Shown in pieces: positions 24,585 through 33,528 of a stretch of DNA of 64,000 nt. Every line of letters begins with the position of its first letter. Positions within the stretch are counted from its first letter, which is position 1. The stretch is from NCBI RefSeq assembly GCF_000190575.1, contig NC_015164.1, positions 2,232,001 to 2,296,000 of the forward strand, read 5' to 3'. The position numbers and the translations under genes were made by a program. The notes beneath the pieces were generated by a model that did not search any database, was not told the DNA's origin, and saw only the letters and a program-made list of their open reading frames with translations. Source of the stretch: Phocaeicola salanitronis DSM 18170 (lineage in GTDB: Bacteria; Bacteroidota; Bacteroidia; Bacteroidales; Bacteroidaceae).

Positions 24585-24776
24585 AACTTACGTTTTTACC
24601 TTGTTATAGAGAGGAAGATGAAAATAAAAGCTTATCTTTGCCTCGAAAACGGAAAGGTAAACCCTTTTCATGAAAAAACGGCCACAGGGTTAACCCTGTG
24701 CATGAATAGTAATAATACGAGTCAACCCGTACTACGAATAAGACTTAAAGTAGTCAACCTTTTCTACAAAGCTACA

Positions 24777-24924
24777 CAGTACTGCAGTTTTGCCTTGTCA
24801 GTACTGCAGTCCCAGCCTGTCAGGACTGCAGTCCTGACAGGGAGGACTGGCAGAAGGAATATCATGTATCTTGCTGCGCAGTTGATGTATGTTGAAAAGA
24901 TGACTGGTCAAATGCGGAAAGACA
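24777..24924 (+). repeat. Dispersed palindromic (CTGCAG-rich) repeat, copy B right part
   Basis: It continues the unit interrupted by the IS (left part 23191-23215). It contains the hairpin GTCAGTACTGCAGTCC / GGACTGCAGTCCTGAC with one mismatch. It matches copy A (6387-6549, minus strand) up to the AraC stop codon. Confidence 0.7.
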
Positions 24925-25731
24925 TCATCCCCTATACTCCGTCGGGCTTACCCCCAGATGCTGCTGCACGTAACGGCTGAAATAGGCAGGCGATGAGAAA
25001 CCGAACAGGTCGGAAATACACACGAAAGTCAGCGACTTGTCACGAAGCAGGCGGGAGATGTCGAGCACGGTGTAGCGGTTTATCCAATAGTTGGCGGCAT
25101 AACCGCTTATCTTACGGGAAACTTCGGACAGGTATTTGGGCGTGACGCACAGCTTGTCGGCATACCAGTTCACTTCACGGTGTTCGCGGTACGTCCCGTT
25201 CTCCAGCATATTGAGGAAGCGGCTCATGATGGTGGCGCTTTGCAGCGGGATATTATCCACACCGTAAAGATGGGAATGGAAATCGAAGAAGTCGATGATG
25301 AGCATCTGTACAGAGGCTATCAGCAAGTCGCGGCGGAAATGGTGGTCGGTCTGCGCCAGCCGCGCTTCCACCATCTCGAAGTCCCGACGACACAGTTCTC
25401 GTTGTCCGGCATCCAGTTTCATGATGGGATTGCGGAACAGAGCCAGCTGGCCTTTCACGCCATAGTTACTGAGCGGCGTGGATAGCACGATGAATTCAGA
25501 AGTGACGTATATCACCTTTACCCGGAAATCGTCTGCCGGGCGAATACGTTCCACCAGCTTGCCCTTGCGGACAATCATCAGGTCGCCGGCTTGCAACTCA
25601 CGTTCCTCGCCGTTATATTTCAGCCGGCAACTGCCTGCCAGGCAAAGGGCATGAGCCAGATAATCGCTGTAAGCATCCGTGCCCAGTCCGTCAAGGGTAT
25701 CCTTTATGATAATATTTTCCGCTTCTGCCAT
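24925..25731 (-). CDS. AraC-family transcriptional regulator
   Basis: A 268-residue regulator with a cupin-like N-terminus (L-Q-A-G-D-L-M-I-V) and a C-terminal double HTH (L-C-V-T-P-K-Y-L-S-E-V, F-S-S-P-A-Y-F-S-R-Y, G-V-S-P-T-E-Y-R). It is organised like the regulators at 9528 and 48702. Its stop abuts the palindromic repeat. The -7 TATATTTG lies about 30 bp upstream on the minus strand. It lies downstream of the MATE gene on the same strand but is separated from it by 325 bp. Confidence 0.93.
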   Translation of the reverse strand: MAEAENIIIKDTLDGLGTDAYSDYLAHALCLAGSCRLKYNGEERELQAGDLMIVRKGKLVERIRPADDFRVKVIYVTSEFIVLSTPLSNYGVKGQLALFRNPIMKLDAGQRELCRRDFEMVEARLAQTDHHFRRDLLIASVQMLIIDFFDFHSHLYGVDNIPLQSATIMSRFLNMLENGTYREHREVNWYADKLCVTPKYLSEVSRKISGYAANYWINRYTVLDISRLLRDKSLTFVCISDLFGFSSPAYFSRYVQQHLGVSPTEYRG

Positions 25732-26057
25732 ATCTTCCTTCTTTTTATATCCTTTGCAAATATACGCATTTCAAGCCGATAATTTATTCGCAGTTTCCCA
25801 AAGAACTAAGAAGCTGTTTTGAATTTCTCCAAAAAGTTTATCTTAACTTGATGTATCCGTTTTCGTGTGTGCCTTGGGTGCTCTTTTGTTCCTTTCCGCC
25901 CCTGTTTTTCGTCAGATTGCCTACTATCTATCATTTCGTTCAACCCAAAAGCCGGACAAGGTGATTGGTTTTACCCAGTCATCTTGTCCGGCATGCCTGC
26001 CTCCGATGAGGATTACAAAACGCTCTCCTTACGATATATCTTATCGTATAATTTCAC
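25732..26057. other. Intergenic region between AraC and MATE, contains structured repeat
   Basis: It holds the AraC promoter (minus strand, near 25760) and the second copy of the hairpin element found upstream of the MATE gene (25951-26035). Between them (25790-25950) I see nothing beyond A/T-rich sequence. Confidence 0.6.
25951..26035 (-). ncRNA. Structured RNA-like repeat, copy 2 (downstream of MATE)
   Basis: On the minus strand: CGTTTTGTAATCCTCATCGG, a short stem, then a 10-bp stem GCCGGACAAG / CTTGTCCGGC enclosing ATGACTGGGTAAAACC, followed by CTTTT. It differs from copy 1 (27476-27563) at only a few positions, several of them compensatory (GACAAG/CTTGTC versus GATAAG/CTTATC). It may end MATE transcription. 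Confidence 0.6.
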
Positions 26058-27428
26058 TTATTCAGTCCTTTGTTGTAAACAAACCTTTCTTGTCGCCCTG
26101 CTGTATATCACGACAATCACTAGGGTGGTCAGCATCTCTGACAAGCACAATGCCAGCCAGATGCCCTTCGTCCCTATGGCTTGGGGCAAAAGGATGAAAG
26201 AAGGTATCAAGAAAATAAACCCGCGCAACAGAGCCAGGAAAGTTGCGGGTTTCACCCGTTCCACGCTCTGATAATATCCTATAACGGTAAGGTTAAGGAT
26301 AAAGAAGATGAAAGCGGCAGAGAAATAGGGATACCCTGCAATGGCTATACGGGCGGCAGGATTATCCGGACTGATAAACAGCCCCACCAGTATATGCGGA
26401 AACAAAGTGAATGCAGCCATGATGATGCCTCCGCTCACAACAGAAGTAAGCAGCGCGATACGTTCTGTTGCCACCACTCTTGACCGATAACCCAAGCCGA
26501 AATTATAACTGATGATGGGCTGTGCCGACTGTGCGATGGCATTGCCGACCATGAACACAAACGGTATGTAGTAGCAGACTATGCCGAACGCACCCACACC
26601 GTTATCACCCAAGTATTTCATGAACACTTGGTTGCCGACAAACATCAGCGTGGCAAGCGTGGCTTCCGTCAACAAGGCGGATGAACCGATGCGGCACTGG
26701 TATCCTAAATTGCGGAAAGAAAGCCTCATGCTTTTAACGCTCCACTTGACCGGATAGAAACGTAATTTACGGGCAAACCGGAACAGATAGACAAGCCCGA
26801 TGAGACCACCGGCGAACAAGCCTATCGTAGCGGCAAATGCCGCACCCATCAACCCCCAACCTAAAGGAAATATGAACAGCCATCCAAGCAGGACGCTGAT
26901 AAGGGCTGCTGCCACGTTGCACATCATGGCAAGCCTTGGGGCACCGTCCAAACGTATGATGAACAGGCAGACGGAACACCACATCTGGAACATCAGCGAA
27001 GGAACAAACCACAGAAGGTATTCCCTGACCAGCGGGGCAAGATGTTCCGACGCGCCTAACAGCCGTGCGGTAGCAGAAGGATAAGCCATCATCAAAACAG
27101 ACGGAATGAGCGCCACAACCGTTACAAACAGGATGGCCTGGGTCACATTGATACGGGCCGCTTTGGACTTTCCACGTGACAATTGTATGGAAGCCACCAC
27201 CGATGAGCCTGCCCCGACCATCAGTCCCACGCCAGTAAACAGCATGAGCAAGGGGATGCAGATATTGATGGCGGCAATGCCGTCGCTGCCTATCCCATGC
27301 CCGACAAATATGCCGTCTATGGCTGTGACGGCCGACATGCTCAGCATGCCGAACAATGTAGGGATAAAATACTTCTTGAACAGTGTAAATACTTTCACTG
27401 TACCTAAATCAATAGCATCTCTTTTCAT
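26058..27428 (-). CDS. MATE-family multidrug efflux transporter
   Basis: A 456-residue protein with twelve predicted membrane segments and MATE-type features (V-T-A-I-D-G-I-F-V-G in helix 1, G-A-G-S-S-V-V-A-S near helix 2, two homologous halves). MATE pumps export cationic compounds using Na+ or H+ gradients. The gene is bracketed by two near-identical structured repeats. The upstream one, in its 5' leader, ends in a U-run, suggesting attenuation control. Confidence 0.93.
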   Translation of the reverse strand: MKRDAIDLGTVKVFTLFKKYFIPTLFGMLSMSAVTAIDGIFVGHGIGSDGIAAINICIPLLMLFTGVGLMVGAGSSVVASIQLSRGKSKAARINVTQAILFVTVVALIPSVLMMAYPSATARLLGASEHLAPLVREYLLWFVPSLMFQMWCSVCLFIIRLDGAPRLAMMCNVAAALISVLLGWLFIFPLGWGLMGAAFAATIGLFAGGLIGLVYLFRFARKLRFYPVKWSVKSMRLSFRNLGYQCRIGSSALLTEATLATLMFVGNQVFMKYLGDNGVGAFGIVCYYIPFVFMVGNAIAQSAQPIISYNFGLGYRSRVVATERIALLTSVVSGGIIMAAFTLFPHILVGLFISPDNPAARIAIAGYPYFSAAFIFFILNLTVIGYYQSVERVKPATFLALLRGFIFLIPSFILLPQAIGTKGIWLALCLSEMLTTLVIVVIYSRATRKVCLQQRTE

Positions 27429-27475
27429 TTTCTTATCGTTTTATGTTTATTGTCATGTTATTCGACAAACAAAAA

Positions 27476-27563
27476 ACCGGATAAGGTGATTGGTTTTACC
27501 CAGTCATCTTATCCGGCATATTATCTGCCCTCCGATGAGGATTACAAAACGCTTTCTTTCGTA
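27476..27563 (-). promoter_or_regulatory. MATE 5' leader with terminator-like hairpin (possible attenuator or riboswitch)
   Basis: The transcript should start near 27567 (upstream ACCTTTGC, with TTTGC about 20 bp further back), giving a ~140-nt leader. It folds as a small CCUC/GGAGG stem and then a long hairpin closed by CCGGATAAG / CTTATCCGG, followed by TTTTTTG, an intrinsic terminator 48 nt before the ATG. Conservation upstream of the terminator implies a sensing part. It does not match the TPP, cobalamin or preQ1 consensus as I know them. Confidence 0.55.
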
Positions 27564-27617
27564 ATTTCGCTGCAAAGGTGGGTCAAAGATTTGGAGTATG
27601 CAAATTTTTGACTATTT

Positions 27618-28985
27618 TTATTCCGCTCCACCACCCAAGGAATGATACAGATTGATAATACCTTGTATTTGGTCAAAACGGTCGTTGGTTTCCGTCAGTT
27701 CCGCCTGCAGCAAAGCCTGTCGGGCTGTCAATACCTCCAGATAAGAAGCCGAATTACTGAACTCCATCAACTGCTGCGTATTATCGACGGCGGTGCGTAG
27801 GGAAGTAACCTGCTCAGCAATGATTTTCAGCCGTGAGTTGGCGGTCTGCCACTGCATCAAGGCATCATTCACTTCACAGCCCGCTTTCAACAGGCTTTGG
27901 CGAAAGCTGAGCAGAGCTTCTTCCTGACGTGCCTTAGCGATGCGCAGGTTGGTAATGTTCTGCCCCCGGTTAAAGAGAGACTGGGTAAGTGAACCGATAG
28001 CGCTTAACAGCCAGTTGCCGGGATTTACAATCGCTGCTCCATTATTGTTGGTCCATCCTGCCGAACCGCTTAAGGTAATGCTCGGATAGAAGGCGGAACG
28101 GGCAGCGTTCGTATTGTAGAACGCTTGTGCCAAAGCAGCTTCCGCCTGACGCACGTCAGGACGGCGGCCCAGCAATTGCAAGGGAACGCCTACCGCTAAG
28201 GTGTCGGGGAAACGTTGCCCGTCGAGCGTAGTCCGCTCAATGGAACCGGGCACTCTTCCCAACAAAATGGAGAGCGAGTTTTCCTGTGCACGGATTTGCT
28301 TCTGCAAGGTCAGCACCGAGGCTTCTACCGAGAGCTTGCTGGCACGTGCCTGTGCCACGGCGGCTTCGGTTGCCTCACCCACCTGCAGCTTCGCTTCGTA
28401 GGTACGGAGAACTTCCGCCCACGATTCGGCGGTACGGCTACTGATATCCAGCTGGCGGTCCAGCGTCAGCAGGTTGTAATAGCTGTTGGCGATGGTGGCA
28501 ATGAGCTGCGTCTGCACTGCCTGGCGGTATGCCTCGCTTTGCTCTAATGCCGCTTTCGCCCCGCGCTTGGCGTTGGTCAGCTTGCCGAAGAGGTCCACTT
28601 CCCAAGCGGCGGAAGCGGCTATATGATAAGTCTTGTCTGTCTTTGCGCCGTCATAACTGCTCAGTTGCCCTTGCGGATTAAGGGACAACGAAGGCAGGTA
28701 GGCAAGGCGGGAGGACTGCAACGTGGCTTCCGCCTCTTTCACCCGCAAGCGGGCAATGCCCAGATCGGTGTTATTCGCCAGCCCCTCGCGGATAAGAGGT
28801 TGCAGCTGCACGTCGGTAAACAGTTCCGTCCACGGCAGGGAGGCGATGGAGGAAGTATCGTCCGCCGGCACGTCCTGCCCATACAGCCCGTCGGTCTGCA
28901 CGTCAGAGCGCGAATAGGGTTTATAGATGTGGCAGCCCGCCAGCAAAGCGGCGGCACTGCACAGGATAAGGATTCGTTTCATCAT
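27618..28985 (-). CDS. Outer-membrane efflux lipoprotein (OprM/NodT family)
   Basis: A 455-residue TolC-fold protein with a lipobox leader (A-A-L-L-A-G-C). Two repeated outer-membrane-efflux domains follow, with long helices (A-R-L-R-V-K-E-A-E-A-T-L, R-P-D-V-R-Q-A-E-A-A-L-A) typical of NodT/OprM. It forms the exit duct of the RND pump. Its start overlaps the RND gene stop by 4 bp, so it is translationally coupled. Confidence 0.94.
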   Translation of the reverse strand: MMKRILILCSAAALLAGCHIYKPYSRSDVQTDGLYGQDVPADDTSSIASLPWTELFTDVQLQPLIREGLANNTDLGIARLRVKEAEATLQSSRLAYLPSLSLNPQGQLSSYDGAKTDKTYHIAASAAWEVDLFGKLTNAKRGAKAALEQSEAYRQAVQTQLIATIANSYYNLLTLDRQLDISSRTAESWAEVLRTYEAKLQVGEATEAAVAQARASKLSVEASVLTLQKQIRAQENSLSILLGRVPGSIERTTLDGQRFPDTLAVGVPLQLLGRRPDVRQAEAALAQAFYNTNAARSAFYPSITLSGSAGWTNNNGAAIVNPGNWLLSAIGSLTQSLFNRGQNITNLRIAKARQEEALLSFRQSLLKAGCEVNDALMQWQTANSRLKIIAEQVTSLRTAVDNTQQLMEFSNSASYLEVLTARQALLQAELTETNDRFDQIQGIINLYHSLGGGAE

Positions 28986-31900
28986 TCTTTCTGTTTTTTC
29001 TTTTCTTCAATCGCTTCCATTTCACTCTGTATCTCCCAGTCGGGGATAGGCAAGAACTCTACAGGCTTCACCTTCTCCTGCAGGTACTGGAAGATGATAA
29101 AGAACACCGGTACGAAGAACAGGATGGCAAGAATACCGAACAGCATACCGCCTACCACGCCCGAACCTAACGATGAATTACCGTTGGCTCCCGCACCGCT
29201 GGCAAACATCAGCGGCAGCAAGCCGAATATCATCGCCAGCACGGTCATCAGGATGGGGCGGAAGCGGACACGGGCCGCTGCCAGTGCCGCTTGAACGAGC
29301 GACATACCTGCACGACGGCGGTCGGCTGCATATTCGGTCAACAGAATAGCAGTCTTGGCCAACAGTCCTATAAGCATGATAAGTCCCGTCTGCATGTAGA
29401 TGTTGTTTTCCAGCCCCATCAGTTTGGCAAAGACAAAGCTGCCCATCAGCCCGAACGGCACGGCGAGGATGACGGCAAACGGCACGAGGAAGCTCTCGTA
29501 CAGGCCGCACAGGATGAGGTAGAGAAACACCGTACATATCAGGAAGATGATAGCTGTGTTGTTTGTAGTCTGACTCTCCTCGCGGCTGATGCCGGCAAAC
29601 TCGAAGCTGTAGCCTCGCGGCAGGTTCTCGGCTGCCACCTCGCGAATGGCGTTGATGGCGTCACCCGAACTGTATCCCTGCGCTGCCTCGCCGTTGATGC
29701 CCATGGCACTGTACAGGTTGAAACGGGCAAGCGACTCGGGACCGTACACCTTGGTCAGCTTGACGAACTGGCTGAGCGGTGCCATTTCGTTGTTGTTCAC
29801 GCGGGTGAACATCTTGTCGAGCGACTCCGGCGTGATGCGGTACTCGGGAGATGACTGTATCATGACGCGGTACAGCTTGTTGAAACGGTTGAAATTCGAC
29901 ACATACTGTCCGCTATAGTATCCTGCCAAGGTGGACAGCACAGCATCAGCTGTCGTTCCGGCGCGCTGGCACTTGGCGGCATCCACCTCCACCAGGTATT
30001 GCGGGAAGTTGACATTGAACGTGGTGTAGGCAGAACCTATCTCCGGACGTTTCTGCAACGCGGCGATGAACTCCTGACCTACCGTGTAGAGGTCGTTCAC
30101 CGAGCCGCCCGCACGGTCTTGCAGATAGATCTCGAAACCGCTCGCCACGCCGTAGCCGTCAATCAGCGGCGGAGCCATGGCGAAGATGTTCGCATCGGGG
30201 ATGTCTGCCGCAAAACCATTGATTTTGGCAAGCACGGCATCAATACCCTGTTCCTTATCTTTACGCTTGCTCCAGTCGGTCAGCATACCGATGACCATGC
30301 CACTCGACGGACCGGCACCACCAATCAGCCCGTAACCCGATGTTTCCGAAGCAATAGCCACTTCGGGAATGCTGTCCAGCTTGCGCTCGATTTCTTCCAT
30401 AACCTCCGAAGTTCGTGCAAGAGAGCTGCCCGGAGGTGTAGTCACGTTCACCATGATGCTGCCCATATCCTCATCAGGCAACAAACCGGTCTTGGTGGTG
30501 TTCATCATCCACGCCAATGCAGCTACGGCACAGGCGAAAATACCCACCGCCAGCCAACGGCGGCGGATGAAGAACAGCACACCGCCCATATAGCGTTGTG
30601 TGATGACCGAGAACACGGCATTGAACGCCGTACGGAAACGTGCGGCAAAGTTCTGCTTCTCCGTTCCGTCCTCGTTCAGATAAGGTTTCAGCATCAAGGC
30701 ACAGAGGGCGGGCGAAAGCGTCAGGGCATTGATGGCAGAGATACCCACGGCAGCCGCCATCGTCAGACCGAACTGCATGTAGAACGTACCGCTGGTGCCG
30801 CCCATCATGGATACGGGGATAAATACTGCCATGAACACCAACGTCGTCGTGATGATTGCCGAAGTGATACCGCCCATCGCATCCATTGTCGCCATATACG
30901 ATGACTTATAGCCTACATCGAACTTCGCCTGCACCGCTTCGACCACGATAATCGCATCATCGACCACAATACCAATGGCAAGCACCAAAGCGAACAACGT
31001 CAGCAGATTGAGACTAAAGCCTGCCACAGACATGAAAGCGAACGTACCCACCAGCGACACCATAATGGAGATAGCCGGGATAGTCATCGACTTTACATCT
31101 TGCAAGAAAACATAGGTGATGATGACTACCAGGAGAAATGCCTCGAAGAGCGTCTTGATGACCTGGTGCATGGAGGCGTCGAGGAAGTTTTTCGTGGAGT
31201 ACAGCTCATCGAACTGTACGCCCTTTGGCAGATTCTTAGCCATCTCCTCAATACGCGCGTCAATCTGGTTGATGACCTCTGTGGCGTTCGAGCCTGCCGT
31301 CTGATACACCATGAACAGCGTGCCGTTGTGCCCGTTGGTCATGCTTTTGTAGTTATACGCCTCATCGCCCAACTGGATGCGTGCCACGTCCTTCAGGCGC
31401 AATACCTCACCCGTGGGCAGCGACTTGATGACCATGTCACCGAACTCTTCAGGCGTGACGAGGCGGCCCTTGTACTTCATCGTGTACTGGAACACGCCTT
31501 CATAGTTCTCGCCGAACGAGCCGGTGGCGGACTCGATGTTCTGTGCATTGAGTGCCGCAGTCACATCAGAGGGTACAATGCCATACTGCGCCATCACGTC
31601 AGGCCTCAGCCAAATACGCATACCGTAGTTGGAGCCGAGCAGCGTCACTTCACCCACACCCGTGATACGCTTCAGCTCGGGGATGACGTTAATCTGCAGG
31701 TAGTTGTTCAGGAACTGGTTGTCATAGCTGTCATCAGGGCTCCACAGGGTGACGGCTTTCAGCATAGACTTCTGCTGCTTGTTGGTGACGACACCGATGC
31801 GCGTTACGTCCGAGGGCAACTGCCCTTGTGCTTTCGACACACGGTTCTGCACGTTCACCGCCGCCATATCGGGGTCGGTTCCCTGCTTGAAGTAAATGGT

Positions 31901-32173
31901 GATATACACGTCACCCGCGTTGGAGGCGGTAGAGTAAATATAGGTCATGTTCTCAACGCCGTTGATGGCCTCCTCCAGCGGCACGATGACAGATTTCTGC
32001 ACCGTCTCAGCATTGGCACCGGGATAGCTGGTAGTCACCTCCACCGTAGGCGGGGCAATATTGGGGAACTGCTCGACAGGCAACGTCACCAACGAGATGC
32101 AGCCCAGCAGCACAATCGCCACCGAGATAACGATAGACAGCACCGGGCGTTCGATAAATGTTTTCAGTTTCAT
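28982..32173 (-). CDS. RND efflux pump inner-membrane subunit (HAE1 family)
   Basis: A 1063-residue RND permease from the ATG at 32173 (a start 10 codons upstream is also open). Signatures: F-I-E-R-P-V-L at the N-terminus, twelve membrane helices with two large periplasmic loops, the proton-relay pair in G-I-V-V-D-D-A-I-I-V-V-E-A, and G-L-L-A-K-T-A-I-L-L-T-E-Y in the second half. It works with the adaptor upstream and the OMF downstream to export drugs or lipophilic compounds. Confidence 0.95.
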   Translation of the reverse strand: MKLKTFIERPVLSIVISVAIVLLGCISLVTLPVEQFPNIAPPTVEVTTSYPGANAETVQKSVIVPLEEAINGVENMTYIYSTASNAGDVYITIYFKQGTDPDMAAVNVQNRVSKAQGQLPSDVTRIGVVTNKQQKSMLKAVTLWSPDDSYDNQFLNNYLQINVIPELKRITGVGEVTLLGSNYGMRIWLRPDVMAQYGIVPSDVTAALNAQNIESATGSFGENYEGVFQYTMKYKGRLVTPEEFGDMVIKSLPTGEVLRLKDVARIQLGDEAYNYKSMTNGHNGTLFMVYQTAGSNATEVINQIDARIEEMAKNLPKGVQFDELYSTKNFLDASMHQVIKTLFEAFLLVVIITYVFLQDVKSMTIPAISIMVSLVGTFAFMSVAGFSLNLLTLFALVLAIGIVVDDAIIVVEAVQAKFDVGYKSSYMATMDAMGGITSAIITTTLVFMAVFIPVSMMGGTSGTFYMQFGLTMAAAVGISAINALTLSPALCALMLKPYLNEDGTEKQNFAARFRTAFNAVFSVITQRYMGGVLFFIRRRWLAVGIFACAVAALAWMMNTTKTGLLPDEDMGSIMVNVTTPPGSSLARTSEVMEEIERKLDSIPEVAIASETSGYGLIGGAGPSSGMVIGMLTDWSKRKDKEQGIDAVLAKINGFAADIPDANIFAMAPPLIDGYGVASGFEIYLQDRAGGSVNDLYTVGQEFIAALQKRPEIGSAYTTFNVNFPQYLVEVDAAKCQRAGTTADAVLSTLAGYYSGQYVSNFNRFNKLYRVMIQSSPEYRITPESLDKMFTRVNNNEMAPLSQFVKLTKVYGPESLARFNLYSAMGINGEAAQGYSSGDAINAIREVAAENLPRGYSFEFAGISREESQTTNNTAIIFLICTVFLYLILCGLYESFLVPFAVILAVPFGLMGSFVFAKLMGLENNIYMQTGLIMLIGLLAKTAILLTEYAADRRRAGMSLVQAALAAARVRFRPILMTVLAMIFGLLPLMFASGAGANGNSSLGSGVVGGMLFGILAILFFVPVFFIIFQYLQEKVKPVEFLPIPDWEIQSEMEAIEEKKKQKE

Positions 32174-32197
32174 AAAGCTTCTTCTTTCTGTTAGTTT

Positions 32198-32268
32198 CGC
32201 CACAGGACACAGAGTACCACAGAGAAATAAATTTAAAGACTCTGTGTGCCTCCTGTCCCTCTGTGGTG
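32198..32268 (-). repeat. Dispersed inverted repeat (CACAGAGG family), copy 2
   Basis: The minus-strand sequence CACCACAGAGGGACAGG, then CACACAGAGTCTTTAAATTT, matches copy 1 (2837-2909), including the A/T-rich centre and the closing CTCTGTGTCCTGTGGCG. It lies in the gap between the adaptor and RND genes, inside one operon, where its hairpin may affect mRNA processing. Confidence 0.72.
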
Positions 32269-32284
32269 AGTTATCAATTGATTT

Positions 32285-33274
32285 TCACTTCACACTGACA
32301 GGCATCCCGTCTTGCAGCAGCCCGACTCCTTCAGAGACAATACGTTCGCCAGCCGATAACCCGCTACGCACGATGTACTTCTTTGCCTCGTTGAGCGGAG
32401 TCACCTCGATGCGTGTAGCCTTTGCCTTACCGTCTACCACACGGTAGGCGAACACTTTATCCTGAAGCTCGTAGGTGGCACCCTGTGGGATGGTCAGCGC
32501 ACTGTCTTTCTTTTCGGTAATGAGCACGTTGCCTGCCCCACCGCTATGCAGTAGTCCCGTGGGATTAGCGAAGGCTGCACGCAGGCTCACGGCACCTGTC
32601 TGCGCATCAATAACCCCACTTATGCTTTCCACACGACCCTCTACACCGTAACTGGTACCGTCATTCAAACGCAGCGTCACGGCAGGCATCTGCCGGAGCG
32701 TCTGCTCCACCGAACCGTAACGCCGGATGAGCGAGAGCATCCGGTTTTCAGGCAGTGAGAAGTAGACGTACATCACCGAATTGTCTGACACCGTGGTCAG
32801 CGGCGAAGCGGAGGAGGAGCTGACAAGTGCGCCCACACGGTAAGGAATCGTGCCGACAACGCCGTCGGCAGGACTTGTCACAATTGTATAAGAGAGATTA
32901 TTGCGGGCATTAAGCTCCTGTGCCTCCGCCTGTGCCTGCTGAGCCTGAGCGGTGAGCAGGGCATTGTGCGCCGTACTCAGCTCGAACTGCGATATTACTT
33001 TCTGGTCGAATAGCTGGCGCTTGCCGTCGTAGGTGAGCTGCGCGGTGGCAACAGCTGCGCTTGCCGCTTCTACGTTGGCGATAGCGGTCTGGAGGGCGGC
33101 TTCGTAAGGTACCTGGTCGATAATGAAGAGTGTCTGTCCCCGGCACACACGCTCGCCCTCCGTCACTGCCACACGGGTGATTTTGCCCGACACCTGCGGA
33201 AAGATTTCAATATCTTGCCGCCCGCGTATGGTGGCGGGGTAATCTTCCGTTACTTCTACTGCCGACTGTGCCAC
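32285..33274 (-). CDS. RND efflux membrane-fusion (adaptor) protein, N-terminus frameshifted
   Basis: 329 residues of a periplasmic adaptor: lipoyl/barrel-sandwich halves (I-E-I-F-P-Q-V-S-G-K-I, S-P-A-D-G-V-V-G), a helical hairpin (L-S-T-A-H-N-A-L-L-T-A-Q) and beta-barrel domains. The only start in this frame is a GTG at 33274, leaving no export signal. A proper lipoprotein leader (D-M-R-Q-M-I-F ending L-V-S-C) begins at the ATG 33380 but is one base out of phase: a run of five A's (plus-strand T's, 33299-33303) would need four. Confidence 0.88.
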   Translation of the reverse strand: MAQSAVEVTEDYPATIRGRQDIEIFPQVSGKITRVAVTEGERVCRGQTLFIIDQVPYEAALQTAIANVEAASAAVATAQLTYDGKRQLFDQKVISQFELSTAHNALLTAQAQQAQAEAQELNARNNLSYTIVTSPADGVVGTIPYRVGALVSSSSASPLTTVSDNSVMYVYFSLPENRMLSLIRRYGSVEQTLRQMPAVTLRLNDGTSYGVEGRVESISGVIDAQTGAVSLRAAFANPTGLLHSGGAGNVLITEKKDSALTIPQGATYELQDKVFAYRVVDGKAKATRIEVTPLNEAKKYIVRSGLSAGERIVSEGVGLLQDGMPVSVK

Positions 33275-33380
33275 GGTGACAACGGGATACGCCTGTGGTT
33301 TTTCCTCTGTTGTTTTGGCAAGAAACTAAGCATGCCCCGCATAACACAGTCCATACAAAAATCATTTGTCTCATATCCAT
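33275..33380 (-). pseudogene. Detached lipoprotein signal of the RND adaptor
   Basis: The ATG at 33380 encodes a hydrophobic leader with lipobox L-V-S-C followed by Q-N-N-R-G-K. Removing one A from the homopolymer at 33299-33303 would join it directly to the adaptor sequence (P-Q-A-Y-P-V-V-T-V-A-Q-S). A -7 element (TACCTTTG on the minus strand) lies just upstream. Either the pump is off in this clone, the tract varies, or it is a sequencing error. Confidence 0.6.
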
Positions 33381-33528
33381 ATACTATTTTGTTTTGTAAT
33401 GGGCGCAAAGGTAGGACGTTTCCCGTCCAAAACCGGTGGACAAATCCCGACAAGAAGGATACTTTTGAAAACAAGCAGATGGTGGTAGGAGACTATTTCA
33501 TACATTTGCAGTAAAAATAGAAACACCT

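Larger units (their letters stand above)
23216..24776 (+). mobile_element. Complete IS3-family insertion sequence (1561 bp)
   Basis: The ends are TGT...ACA. The 25-bp terminal inverted repeats (left 23216-23240; right 24752-24776) agree at 20 of 25 positions, sharing TAGAAAAGGTTGACT. The flanking CAG at 23213-23215 and 24777-24779 is a 3-bp target duplication. The element interrupts the CTGCAG-rich repeat: joining the flanks restores the order seen at 6387-6549. It contains orfA, a slippery site and orfB. Confidence 0.88.

Noticed and set aside
27476..27563. TPP or cobalamin riboswitch before the MATE gene
   Set aside because: A short string (CTGGGTAAAACC) recalls the TPP element, but the CTGAGA part and overall fold are absent, and the cobalamin box is not present.
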